From NCBI RefSeq assembly GCF_003952365.1, contig NZ_CP034443.1, positions 5,387,001 through 5,451,000 of the forward strand: 64,000 nt of DNA, given 5' to 3'. Origin of the DNA: Mesorhizobium sp. M9A.F.Ca.ET.002.03.1.2 (GTDB taxonomy: Bacteria; Pseudomonadota; Alphaproteobacteria; Rhizobiales; Rhizobiaceae). How positions within the stretch are numbered: the stretch's first letter is position 1; the number at the start of each line of letters is the position of its first letter. This document shows positions 8,916 to 17,136 of the stretch, piece by piece. Below the pieces are notes generated by a model. It saw nothing but the letters and a program-made list of their open reading frames with translations. It had not been told where the DNA came from and did no database searches. The translations under genes and the position numbers were made by a program.

Positions 8916-11900
8916 ATGCACATCCTCACCACCACATCCGCCTCGCTCGACGATCTCGCCGAGCCGGTCGATCTCAGGCAGACGCCGGCGGATGTCGTGG
9001 CGCTGTCCTTCACCGACAGCGATCTGGCCGGGCTGGCGGCGGCGTGGAAAACGGACGCGGATCGCCTGCCGTCGATGCGGCTGGCGGCTTTGCGCGATCT
9101 GCGCCATCCGATGTCGGTCGATCTCTGGATTGACAGTGTCGCCCGGCACGCCAGGGTCATTCTGGTTCGCATCCTCGGTGGCTACGACTGGTGGCGCTAT
9201 GGCTGCGACCAGCTCGCCTCGACCGCACGCGCACGCGGCATAAAACTGGCGCTGCTGCCCGGCGAGAGCCATGACGAGGATCTGCGGCTGATCGAAGGCT
9301 CGACCTTGCCGCGCGAAGAGCTGGACGGCCTGCTCGGCTATTTCCGCGAGGGCGGGCCGGAGAATATGACGGCGCTGGTGCGGAGGCTGGCGGGGTTGGC
9401 GGGGGCGGAAGTGGCAGTGGCCGAGCCGGTAAGCGTGCCGAAGGCGGGGCTTTACGAGCCGGGACGCGGTGTCGTCCCCCTCCTCCTTGAGGGGAGGGTC
9501 CGGCCGAAGGCCGGGGGTGGGGTCGCCTCTGAAGCGCACCGACATAAAAAAACGCCGCGCACTGCCGCGGCGACCCCACCCGGCCCTGCGGGCCACCCTC
9601 CCTTCAAGGGGGAGGGAAAGGTCGTGCCCATCCTGTTCTACCGCTCGATGCTGCTGGCCGCAGATGTCGCCCCGATCGACGCCCTTTTTGAGGCGCTGAG
9701 CGCGCGCGGCATGGCCCCCGTCCCCATCTTCGTCTCCAGCCTCAAGGACTCGGCATCCCTAACATTTGTTGAAACCGCACTGGCCGCGCTGAACCCCGCC
9801 GTAATCATCACCGCGACGGCCTTCGCCTCCGGCGCCGAGCCCGGCGTCGAAACCCTGTTCGACCGCGCCGGCGTGCCGGTGTTCCAGGTCATCGTCGCGA
9901 CGACACGACGCGAGATCTGGCAGAACAACCAGCGTGGCCTGGCGCCAGCCGACCTCGCCATGCATGTCGTGCTGCCGGAGCTCGACGGCCGCATCCTCGC
10001 CGGCGCCATTTCCTTCAAGGGCGAAAGCGAGACCGACCCCGCATTGGCCTTCCGCGCGTTCGCCAACCGGCCGGAGCCGGACCGCGTAGCGCAGGTGGCG
10101 AACCGTGTCGAAGCCTTCATCCGCCTGCGGCGGACGCCGCGCAAGGAGCGCAAGCTCGCCATCCTGATCCCCGACTATCCGAGCTCGCCGGGACGCACCG
10201 GCTACGCCGTCGGCCTCGACGTGCCGTCGAGCGTGCTGGCTATGCTGCACGACCTGAGCGAACAGGGCTACGCCGTTGAGGGGATTCCACAAACGCCGCG
10301 TGAGTTGCTGGATGCGTTGCAGAAGGGCGGGCATGGATTGGGCTTGGATGAGTATCGCGCACTCTCCCGGGACCTGCCGGCCGATGCACTAAGGATCGTC
10401 GAGGAGGCATGGGGGTCGCCAGACGGCGAGATGACCGTCAAAGCCCCCCCCTCTGTCCTGCCGGACATCTCCCCCACTTGGGGGGAGATTGCGCCCCCAT
10501 CACCGCTTTCGCCAATCTCCAAGGCTGCCGAGAGAGAACCGGCAGCGGAACTGCCAATCTCCCCCCTCGTGGGGGAGATGTCCGGCAGGACAGAGGGGGG
10601 CGCGACAGAACGCCAGCCTTCGCGACAAATAGGTGAAAAACACTTCCCCTTCCGCGCCGCCACCTTCGGCAACATCACCGTGGCGCTCGCCCCCGATCGC
10701 GGCCGCTCGGCCGACCGCCGAGCCGATTACCACGACCCGACCCTGCCACCGCGCCATGCGTTGATCGCCTTCGGCCTTTGGCTGCGCAAATCAATCGGCG
10801 TCCATGCCCTCGTCCATGTCGGCGCACATGGCACGCTGGAATGGCTGCCCGGCAAGACTGTCGCGCTCTCGGAAACCTGCTTTCCCGAGATCGTCACCGG
10901 CCCCCTGCCCGTCATCTATCCCTTCATCGTCTCCAATCCCGGTGAGGCCGCACAGGCCAAGCGGCGCATTGCCGCCGTCACCCTCGGCCATCTGCCGCCG
11001 CCGCTGGCCGGCGCTGGGCTCGATGAAAACCAGCACCAGCTTGAGCGGCTGGTTGACGAATATGCCCAGGCCGATGGGCTCGACCGCCGCCGCCGCGACC
11101 GCCTGGCAAGGCTGATCGTCGAGACCGCGCAAAAGACCGGCCTCGCCTCCGAAGCCGGCGTTGCCGGAACCGACGCCCCAGACGAAGCGCTGCGCCGCAT
11201 CGACGCCTGGCTCTGCGACCTCAAGGATTTCGCCATCAAGGACGGCCTGCACATCTATGGCCGCTCGCCCGAGGGCGAGGTCGACCCGCTGCGCGAGCAG
11301 AGTGCGGCGGCCGAGAAGGCGGCACTCCTCGCAGCCCTTGATGGCCGCCACATTGCCGCTGGCCCCGCCGGTGCCCCAGCGCGTGGCCGGCGCGATGTGC
11401 TGCCGACCGGCCGCAATCCGTTCACATCAGACCCGCGCACAATGCCGACGCCGACCGCCTATGATCTGGGCAAGGCGGCGGCGGAAGAGGTGGTGCGCGC
11501 CTATATGCAATCGCATGGCGACTGGCCGCGTTCGCTGGTCATCGACCTCTGGGGCTCGGCCTCGCTTCGCACCGGCGGCGAGGAGATCGCGCAAGGCCTG
11601 GCGCTGATGGGTTGCCGGCCGCAATGGGATTCGGCCACCGGTCGCGTCACCGGCATCGAGGTGCTGCCGCCGGCCACGCTTGGCCGCCCGCGCGTCGACG
11701 TCACCTGGCGCATTTCAGGCCTGTTCCGCGACATGTTCCCGACGCAGATCGCGCTGATCGACGCTGCCGCCAACGCCGTCGCCGCCCGCGACGAGGACGC
11801 ATCGGAAAACCCGCTCGCGGCCAGGACCCGAGCGGACGGAAAGATCAGCCCGCGCATTTTCGGCACCTCGCCCGGCACTTACGGCGCCGGCGTCGAGGAT

Positions 11901-12569
11901 CTATTATCGAGCGGCGACTGGGCCGCGCGTCAGGACATCGGCCGCGCCTACCTCGACGCCACCTCGCATGCCTATGGCGGCGGCGAGGGCGAAGGCGTCT
12001 CAGCGCCCGGCGCGTTTGAAACTCGCATCGCCGAGGCCGACCTTCTCGTCCATCCGGGAGACGATCCCGGCCGCGACATTTTGGAAGGCTCGGCCGATGT
12101 CGCCTTCATCGGCGGATTTTCGGCAGCCCTTGCGGCACTCGGCAAGAACGCCGATGTCATCGTGCTCGACACCACGGACCCGAAAAAGCCGACGCCGCGC
12201 TCGGTTGGCGAGGCGGTGTCCCGTGTCGTGCGGGCCCGTGCTGTCAATCCGCGTTTCATATCAGGCCAGATGCGCCACGGCCCGCGCGGTGCCTCGGAAT
12301 TCGCCGAGACGGTCGACCGGCTCGTCGGCTTCGCCGAAACCACCCATGCCATATCGGGCACCCTGATCGAGGCCGTGCACGACGCCTATCTCGGCGATCC
12401 CGAGGTTCGTGCCTTCATCCTGCGCGAAAACCCGGCGGCGGCGAAGGTCATAGCCGAGCGGTTTCTGTCGGCGCGGCGGCGTGGTCTTTGGCACCCGCTG
12501 CGCAATTCGATCGACGATGACCTCTCCGCATTGATTGCCGAAGCACAAGCACTTGAGGTGGCGGCATGA
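8916..12569 (+). CDS. cobN: Cobaltochelatase subunit CobN with two in-frame palindromic-element insertions
   Basis: CobN is the large catalytic subunit of the aerobic ATP-dependent CobNST cobaltochelatase, which inserts Co2+ into hydrogenobyrinic acid a,c-diamide. The 1217-aa protein has typical blocks such as VPILFYRSMLLAADVAPID, LAILIPDYPSSPGRTGYAVG, VHALVHVGAHGTLEWLPGK and RTSPGTYGAGVEDLL-like text (FGTSPGTYGAGVEDLL). Two stretches are foreign to the family: residues about 187-234 (EGRVRPKAGGGV...) and about 510-562 (VLPDISPTWGEI...). Both are translations of GC-rich palindromic repeats that stay open in this frame. They lie in apparent linkers, so the enzyme may remain active. cobS and cobT are not in the window. 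The stop overlaps the cobG start (ATGA). Confidence 0.96.
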   Translation: MHILTTTSASLDDLAEPVDLRQTPADVVALSFTDSDLAGLAAAWKTDADRLPSMRLAALRDLRHPMSVDLWIDSVARHARVILVRILGGYDWWRYGCDQLASTARARGIKLALLPGESHDEDLRLIEGSTLPREELDGLLGYFREGGPENMTALVRRLAGLAGAEVAVAEPVSVPKAGLYEPGRGVVPLLLEGRVRPKAGGGVASEAHRHKKTPRTAAATPPGPAGHPPFKGEGKVVPILFYRSMLLAADVAPIDALFEALSARGMAPVPIFVSSLKDSASLTFVETALAALNPAVIITATAFASGAEPGVETLFDRAGVPVFQVIVATTRREIWQNNQRGLAPADLAMHVVLPELDGRILAGAISFKGESETDPALAFRAFANRPEPDRVAQVANRVEAFIRLRRTPRKERKLAILIPDYPSSPGRTGYAVGLDVPSSVLAMLHDLSEQGYAVEGIPQTPRELLDALQKGGHGLGLDEYRALSRDLPADALRIVEEAWGSPDGEMTVKAPPSVLPDISPTWGEIAPPSPLSPISKAAEREPAAELPISPLVGEMSGRTEGGATERQPSRQIGEKHFPFRAATFGNITVALAPDRGRSADRRADYHDPTLPPRHALIAFGLWLRKSIGVHALVHVGAHGTLEWLPGKTVALSETCFPEIVTGPLPVIYPFIVSNPGEAAQAKRRIAAVTLGHLPPPLAGAGLDENQHQLERLVDEYAQADGLDRRRRDRLARLIVETAQKTGLASEAGVAGTDAPDEALRRIDAWLCDLKDFAIKDGLHIYGRSPEGEVDPLREQSAAAEKAALLAALDGRHIAAGPAGAPARGRRDVLPTGRNPFTSDPRTMPTPTAYDLGKAAAEEVVRAYMQSHGDWPRSLVIDLWGSASLRTGGEEIAQGLALMGCRPQWDSATGRVTGIEVLPPATLGRPRVDVTWRISGLFRDMFPTQIALIDAAANAVAARDEDASENPLAARTRADGKISPRIFGTSPGTYGAGVEDLLSSGDWAARQDIGRAYLDATSHAYGGGEGEGVSAPGAFETRIAEADLLVHPGDDPGRDILEGSADVAFIGGFSAALAALGKNADVIVLDTTDPKKPTPRSVGEAVSRVVRARAVNPRFISGQMRHGPRGASEFAETVDRLVGFAETTHAISGTLIEAVHDAYLGDPEVRAFILRENPAAAKVIAERFLSARRRGLWHPLRNSIDDDLSALIAEAQALEVAA
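9475..9617. repeat. Palindromic element, family A, inside cobN
   Basis: An imperfect inverted repeat of about 140 bp. The left arm runs CCCCCTCCTCCTTGAGGGG...GTGGGGTCGCC (9475-9524) and the right arm GGCGACCCCAC...CCTTCAAGGGGGAGGG (9569-9617). They enclose a core that contains ACATAAAAAAACGCCGCG. The arms contain nested small hairpins (GGCCGAAGGCC, GGCCCTGCGGGCC). It has no stop codon in the cobN frame and adds about 47 residues. Confidence 0.85.
10444..10604. repeat. Palindromic element, family B, copy 1, inside cobN
   Basis: An inverted repeat of about 156 bp. The left arm is a C-run followed by TCTGTCCTGCCGGACATCTCCCCC; the right arm is its complement ending GGCAGGACAGAGGGGGG. Each arm also holds its own hairpin (ATCTCCCCCACTTGGGGGGAGAT and its partner). 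The centre contains CTTTCGCCAATCTCCAAGG. The right arm has six G after ACAGA. It is open in the cobN frame and encodes PPSVLPDISPT...VGEMSGRTEGG. The same element recurs in cobG at 13231-13390. Confidence 0.9.
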
Positions 12570-13393
12570 ACGCTTTTTCGCGGCGTGGCGCCTGCCCTGC
12601 TCTGTCCGCGCCGATGCAGACCGGCGACGGCCTTCTGGTGCGGCTCAATCCGGTTGCTGGAGGATTATCGCCGAAATCCTTGATCGGGTTAGGTGAATCG
12701 GCCCTGCGGCACGGCAACGGCATCATGGAAGTGACGGCACGAGGCAGCCTGCAGATTCGCGGCCTGACGCCCGAAAGCGCACGGCTGCTTGCGGCGGAGG
12801 TCGACGCTCTCGGCATCGCGGTGCGAACCGGCGTGCCGGCCGAGACCGGGCCGCTGGCGGGCCTCGACCCGCAGGAGATCGCCGACCCTCGCCCGCTGGC
12901 AGAGCGGATTCGCAAGGCCATCGAAGATGCCGGGCTGGCGCAGCGCCTTGGCCCGAAGGTTTCGGTCGTTGTCGACGGCGGCGGAAAGCTGGCGATGGAT
13001 GCGGTGACGGCCGATGTCAGGCTTGTTGCAACGCGGATCAATGAGGAAATCCAGTGGCAGGTGTCTGTTTCGGGTGGGCAGAATGCGAAGGAGCTCGTCA
13101 CGGTAGAAGACGATGCGGCACGCGATATTGCCGTCGCGGTGCTCAGGATGGTCGCCGAAAAAGGTCGCGAAGCCCATGCAAAGGATTTGACGGAGAGGCA
13201 GCTGGCCTCGCTCGCAAGTTGGCGTTCCTTCGCGCCCCCCTCTGTCCTGCCGGACATCTCCCCCACAAGGGGGGAGATCGCTCTGTCGTCGCAGCTTTCG
13301 CCAATCGCCAACGGTGCTGAGCGACAGCCGTCGACGCAACTGCCGATCTCCCCCTTCGTGGGGGAGATGTCCGGCAGGACGGAGGGGGTGTGA
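12566..13393 (+). CDS. cobG: Precorrin-3B synthase CobG, N-terminal part (gene split)
   Basis: First 221 residues match the N-terminal half of CobG, the Fe-S monooxygenase that contracts precorrin-3A to 3B: start MNAFSRRGACPALSAPMQTGDGL and the sulfite-reductase half-domain text GIMEVTARGSLQIRGLT. Residues 222-275 are the translation of a family B palindromic element and then a TGA. The C-terminal half with the Fe-S cysteines follows in the -1 frame from 13390. If the G-run at 13384-13388 had six bases instead of five, the two ORFs would be one protein of about 500 aa (about 445 without the insert, the normal size). So this is either a frameshift, a sequencing error in a homopolymer, or a two-chain enzyme. 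Starts by ATGA overlap with cobN. Confidence 0.85.
   Translation: MNAFSRRGACPALSAPMQTGDGLLVRLNPVAGGLSPKSLIGLGESALRHGNGIMEVTARGSLQIRGLTPESARLLAAEVDALGIAVRTGVPAETGPLAGLDPQEIADPRPLAERIRKAIEDAGLAQRLGPKVSVVVDGGGKLAMDAVTADVRLVATRINEEIQWQVSVSGGQNAKELVTVEDDAARDIAVAVLRMVAEKGREAHAKDLTERQLASLASWRSFAPPSVLPDISPTRGEIALSSQLSPIANGAERQPSTQLPISPFVGEMSGRTEGV
13231..13390. repeat. Palindromic element, family B, copy 2, at the cobG split
   Basis: Same element as in cobN: left arm CGCGCCCCCCTCTGTCC... with six C (13235-13240), internal ATCTCCCCCACAAGGGGGGAGAT hairpin, centre CTTTCGCCAATCGCC, right arm ending GGCAGGACGGAGGGGGTGTG. The right arm has five G (13384-13388), one fewer than its own left arm and one fewer than the cobN copy. 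That missing base is exactly what puts cobG out of frame. The right arm also supplies GGAGG four bases ahead of a GTG start. Confidence 0.9.
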
Positions 13394-14061
13394 CGGAATG
13401 CCCTCCTCTCAGATCGTCTAAGCCCGTTCCTTCCCCGATCGGCCCCCTCTCCCTTAGTGGCAACACAGTCGCCCTCGGCATCGGCCTGCCCTTCGGCAGC
13501 ATGCCGGCGCAAAAACTCATCGACCTCGCGCAACACGCCTTCGCCCTTGGCGCAACCGAAATCCGCCTCGCGCCACAACGCGCGTTGCTTTTCATCGGCC
13601 TTTCACCGACCGGCTGCCACTCGCTTGAGCAAGCCGCCGCCACCCTCGGCTTCGTCACCGATGCCGCCGACCCGCGCACCAGGATCGCCGCCTGCCCCGG
13701 CGCGCCCGCCTGCGCCTCCGGCCGGATCGCGACGCGCGACATCGCTGAGACCATCGCAGCGGAAAACCACGACATCCTCGATCCCTCCTTCACGCTGCAC
13801 ATTTCCGGCTGCGCCAAGGGCTGCGCCCATCCCGGCCCGGCGGCGCTGACCCTGGTCGGCGGCGAAAATGGAGCCGGGCTTGTCGTGGACGGGACGGCAA
13901 AGGCCCTTCCTGCCAGTTACAGGCCGGGTTATGACGCCGCGCGCGGCATCGGCCGCGTCGCGGCAGCACTCCGCAGCGCACGACTTCAAGGCGAAACCGC
14001 CGCCGCTTGCCTGGCAAGGCTCGGCACGGCCGGCGTCGTCGAAGCTTACCGACAGGAATGA
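13390..14061 (+). CDS. cobG: Precorrin-3B synthase CobG, C-terminal Fe-S part (gene split)
   Basis: A 223-aa ORF from GTG at 13390, overlapping the TGA of the N-terminal part (GTGA) and preceded by GGAGG at 13381-13385. It contains the second half of CobG: GNTVALGIGLPFGSMPAQKL, then the 4Fe-4S/siroheme-type cysteines in ACPGAPACASG and HISGCAKGCAHPGPAAL. Alone it lacks the N-terminal half-domain. The overlap and the Shine-Dalgarno inside the repeat make reinitiation possible, so two chains could assemble; this is inference. The stop overlaps an ATG for cobH. Confidence 0.85.
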   Translation: MTECPPLRSSKPVPSPIGPLSLSGNTVALGIGLPFGSMPAQKLIDLAQHAFALGATEIRLAPQRALLFIGLSPTGCHSLEQAAATLGFVTDAADPRTRIAACPGAPACASGRIATRDIAETIAAENHDILDPSFTLHISGCAKGCAHPGPAALTLVGGENGAGLVVDGTAKALPASYRPGYDAARGIGRVAAALRSARLQGETAAACLARLGTAGVVEAYRQE

Positions 14062-14063
14062 GC

Positions 14064-14696
14064 ATGCCCGCCTACGACTATATCCATGACGGCACGGCGA
14101 TCTATGAGCGCTCCTTCGCCATCATTCGCGCCGAAGCCGACCTGTCGCGCTTCTCAGACGCGGAAGCCGATGTCGCCATTCGCATGATCCATGCCTGCGG
14201 CCAGGTCGAGGCCAGCAGGCACTTCGTTTTCTCCAGGGATTTCGTTGCCGCCGCGCGCACGGCGCTGGCGGCCGGCGCGCCGATCTTCTGCGACGCAGAG
14301 ATGGTGTCGCATGGCGTCACCCGCGCCCGGTTGCCCGCCGGCAACGAGGTGATCTGCACGCTGCGCGACCCGCGCACCGCCGAAATCGCCAAGGAGATCG
14401 GCAACACTCGCTCGGCCGCGGCCGTCGACCTGTGGGGCGAGCGCATGGCCGGTTCGGTCGTCGCCATCGGCAATGCGCCGACCGCACTTTTCTACCTGCT
14501 GGAAAGGCTGCGCGACGGCGCGCCAAGGCCGGCAGCGATTATCGGCATGCCGGTCGGCTTTGTCGGTGCGGCCGAATCGAAGGATGCGCTGGCCGAAAAT
14601 TCCTATGGCGTGCCCTTTGCCATCGTGCGCGGCAGGTTGGGCGGCAGCGCCATGACCGCCGCAGCGGTCAACGCGCTGGCGAGGCCGGGCCTGTGA
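14064..14696 (+). CDS. cobH: Precorrin-8X methylmutase
   Basis: CobH moves the C-11 methyl group to C-12, giving hydrogenobyrinic acid. The 210-aa protein matches the known CobH length and text: MPAYDYIHDGTAIYERSF, FCDAEMVSHGVTRARLP, CTLRDPRTAEIAKEIGNTRS and MPVGFVGAAESKDAL. I use the ATG at 14064 because known CobH proteins begin MPxYDYI; an ATG at 14058 that overlaps the cobG stop would add two residues (MS). The TGA overlaps the GTG of cobI. Confidence 0.96.
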   Translation: MPAYDYIHDGTAIYERSFAIIRAEADLSRFSDAEADVAIRMIHACGQVEASRHFVFSRDFVAAARTALAAGAPIFCDAEMVSHGVTRARLPAGNEVICTLRDPRTAEIAKEIGNTRSAAAVDLWGERMAGSVVAIGNAPTALFYLLERLRDGAPRPAAIIGMPVGFVGAAESKDALAENSYGVPFAIVRGRLGGSAMTAAAVNALARPGL

Positions 14697-15454
14697 AAGC
14701 GATTGCAAAAGGCAGGCTTATAGGCGTCGGCACCGGTCCCGGCGACCCCGAACTACTGACGCTGAAGGCCGTGCGCGCGCTGGCCGAGGCCGACGTCGTC
14801 GCGCATTTCGCCAAGCGCGGCAACAACAGCAACGCGCGCGCCATCGTCGGCGACCATTTTCGTCCTGATTTGATCGAGTTGCCGCTGCTCTATCCCGTGA
14901 CCACCGAAATCGACAAGGATCACAGCGATTACCGGTCGCAGATAACGGAGTTCTACGAAGAATCGGCCGAAAAGGTCGCCGAGCACCTCAGCGCCGGCAG
15001 GACGGTCGCCGTGCTCTCGGAAGGCGACCCGCTTTTCTACGGCTCCTACATGCATCTGCATGTTAGGCTGGCGCACCGCTTCCCGACCGAAATCATTCCC
15101 GGCGTCACCGCCATGTCCGGCTGCTGGTCGGCGACCGGCCTGCCGATCGTGCAGGGCGACGACGTGCTGACCGTGCTGCCGGGCACGATGAGCGAATTCG
15201 AGCTGACGCGCCGCCTCGCCGACACCGATGCCGCGGTCATCATGAAGGTTGGCCGCAACCTGCCCAAGATCAGGCGCGCACTGGAGGCGACCGGCAAGCT
15301 GGCGCGTGCCGTCTACGTCGAGCGCGGCACCATGCCGGGCGGTGTCTCGATGCGGCTGGCCGACAAGCAGGACGACAAGGCGCCCTACTTCGCCATCGTG
15401 CTGGTGGCCGGTTGGTCCGGCCGTCCCGAAGCGCTGATGGAGGCCGGGGCATGA
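14693..15454 (+). CDS. cobI: Precorrin-2 C20-methyltransferase
   Basis: CobI uses S-adenosylmethionine to methylate precorrin-2 at C-20. The 253-aa sequence starts at GTG (GTGA overlap with cobH) and shows the tetrapyrrole methylase motifs GVGTGPGDPELLTLKAV, VLSEGDPLFYGSYMHL and IIPGVTAMSGCWSATGLP. The length fits the family. It is coupled to cobJ by ATGA. Confidence 0.96.
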   Translation: MKAIAKGRLIGVGTGPGDPELLTLKAVRALAEADVVAHFAKRGNNSNARAIVGDHFRPDLIELPLLYPVTTEIDKDHSDYRSQITEFYEESAEKVAEHLSAGRTVAVLSEGDPLFYGSYMHLHVRLAHRFPTEIIPGVTAMSGCWSATGLPIVQGDDVLTVLPGTMSEFELTRRLADTDAAVIMKVGRNLPKIRRALEATGKLARAVYVERGTMPGGVSMRLADKQDDKAPYFAIVLVAGWSGRPEALMEAGA

Positions 15455-16215
15455 GTGGCCGCCTGACCGTCATTGGCCTTGGGCCCGGAAATGCCGACCA
15501 GGTCACTCCGGAAGCGAGCCGCGCTGTCGCCGAGGCAAAATTCTTCTATGGCTACAAACCCTATCTCGACCGGCTCGACCTGCGCGCCGACCAAGCCCGC
15601 GTCGCCTCCGACAATCGCGAGGAGCTTTCCCGCGCCAAGGATGCGCTGGCAAAGGCTGCGCAGGGCCATGCTGTCGCCGTCGTCTCGGGCGGCGATCCCG
15701 GCGTCTTTGCCATGGCGGCGGCCGTCTGCGAGGCAATCGAGGCCGGCCCGGCCGAATGGCATTCCGTCGACGTGGCGATGCTGCCCGGCATCACCGCCAT
15801 GCTCGCGGTCGCTGCCCGCATCGGTGCGCCGCTTGGCCATGATTTCTGCGCCATCTCGCTGTCCGACAATCTGAAGCCCTGGGATCTGATCGAACTGCGG
15901 CTGTTGGCGGCGGCGGGCGCCGGTTTCGTCATCGCGCTCTACAATCCGATCAGCAAGGCGCGCCCCTGGCAGCTTGGCCGCGCCTTCGAATGCCTGACGG
16001 CGATCCTGCCGGGCACCACGCCGGTGATCTTCGGCCGTGCCGCCGGCCGCCCCGACGAGCGCATCGACGTCTATTTGCTGGCAGACGCCGATGCCGAGAA
16101 GGCAGATATGGCGACCTGCATCATCATCGGCTCGCCGGAAACCAGGATCATCAAGCGCGGTGAAAAACCGGCGCTGGTCTACACGCCGCGTTCCGCAGCA
16201 GGCTCGAGAAAATGA
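15451..16215 (+). CDS. cobJ: Precorrin-3B C17-methyltransferase
   Basis: CobJ performs C-17 methylation and ring contraction to precorrin-4. The 254-aa protein has the methylase signature VIGLGPGNADQVTPEA, FFYGYKPYLDRL, VSGGDPGVFAMAAAV and LPGITAMLAVAARIGAPLGHD, plus the ALYNPISKARPWQL block specific to CobJ. It starts by ATGA overlap with cobI and is the last gene of the riboswitch-led operon. Its last 37 bp overlap the 3' end of cobK on the other strand. Confidence 0.96.
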   Translation: MSGRLTVIGLGPGNADQVTPEASRAVAEAKFFYGYKPYLDRLDLRADQARVASDNREELSRAKDALAKAAQGHAVAVVSGGDPGVFAMAAAVCEAIEAGPAEWHSVDVAMLPGITAMLAVAARIGAPLGHDFCAISLSDNLKPWDLIELRLLAAAGAGFVIALYNPISKARPWQLGRAFECLTAILPGTTPVIFGRAAGRPDERIDVYLLADADAEKADMATCIIIGSPETRIIKRGEKPALVYTPRSAAGSRK

Positions 16216-16940
16216 TCGATCATCGCGGCAAGCGATTCGACGGTCTCAGCCGACGTAACGTCCGGCAGCGCCGGCCTGCGGATCATGACCACCTCGATGC
16301 CGAGCGCCCGCGCGGCCGCGATCTTGCCGTAGGTCGCCTCGCCGCCACTGTTCTTGGATATGACGACATCGACGCGGTGGCTTTCGAGCAGCGCGCGCTC
16401 ATCGGCCCCACGAAACGGCCCGCGCGCCAACAGATAGGTCGCATCGGGCACCGCAAGTTTTGGCTCGACCGGATCGACGCTGCGGATGAGGTAATGATGC
16501 TGGGGGGCGGCCTCGAATGCGGCGACCTCTTGCCGGCCGAGCGCCAGGAAGGCGCGGCGCGGCGAGGGTCCCAAGGCGTTGAGCGCATCGGCAACGCTAT
16601 CGACCAGCGTCCAGCGATCGCCTTCGACAGGCGCCCAGCCTGGACGCCTGAGCGCAAGGATCCGCACGCCGGTCTTGCCTGCCGCTTCCGACGCATTGGC
16701 GGAGATTTGCGCCGCATAGGGGTGTGTGGCATCGATCAGCAGGTCGATGCGGGTCTCGCGGAGATATGCCGCCAGCCCTTCAGCGCCGCCGAAGCCACCC
16801 GAGCGGATGGGCACACCTTGCGCAACCGGGTTTTCGGTACGGCCGGCCAGCGAAAGTGTCACCGAGTGATCGGCAGCGGCCAGCTTTCCCGCCAGTTGCC
16901 GGGCCTCCGTGGTTCCGCCGAGGATCAGAATTTTCTTCAT
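16179..16940 (-). CDS. cobK: Precorrin-6A reductase
   Basis: CobK is the NADPH-dependent reductase that makes precorrin-6B. The 253-aa sequence begins MKKILILGGTTEARQLA, a Rossmann dinucleotide motif, and contains LIDATHPYAAQISANA and ISKNSGGEATYGKI, typical of CobK/CbiJ. The ATG at 16940 is preferred to one three codons upstream (16949). It is transcribed against the rest of the locus and its 3' end overlaps cobJ tail to tail. Confidence 0.95.
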   Translation of the reverse strand: MKKILILGGTTEARQLAGKLAAADHSVTLSLAGRTENPVAQGVPIRSGGFGGAEGLAAYLRETRIDLLIDATHPYAAQISANASEAAGKTGVRILALRRPGWAPVEGDRWTLVDSVADALNALGPSPRRAFLALGRQEVAAFEAAPQHHYLIRSVDPVEPKLAVPDATYLLARGPFRGADERALLESHRVDVVISKNSGGEATYGKIAAARALGIEVVMIRRPALPDVTSAETVESLAAMIDHFLEPAAERGV

Positions 16941-16970
16941 GGGCACCATATTGGACCGCGTCGGCGCTGC

Positions 16971-17112
16971 CCCACACCCTTACCCTCTCCCCGTGAGGAA
17001 CGGGGAGAGGGGGGCGTCAGCGTTGGAGCTTCTCCCTTCTCCCCGTCACCATACGGGGAGAAGGTGCCGGTCCACCCTCCGCAGCTGCAGCGCAGCTGCT
17101 GCGGAGGACGGG
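16971..17112. repeat. Mosaic palindromic repeat between cobK and cobL
   Basis: Three hairpins in a row: CCCTCTCCCCGTGAGGAACGGGGAGAGGG (16983-17011), TTCTCCCCGTCACCATACGGGGAGAA (17038-17063) and CCTCCGCAGCTGC..GCAGCTGCTGCGGAGG (17089-17107). The second unit with its flanks (CGTTGGAGCTTCTCCC...GAAGGTGCCGG) matches the repeat at 41990-42058. It fills the divergent cobK-cobL spacer, so it may contain or displace promoters. Confidence 0.8.
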
Positions 17113-17136
17113 CAGACGGATGAGGGGCGGCGCGGC

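Noticed and set aside
9475..13390. Insertion sequence (transposase gene) inside cob genes
   Set aside because: The inserts are about 150 bp, fully palindromic and carry no transposase ORF.
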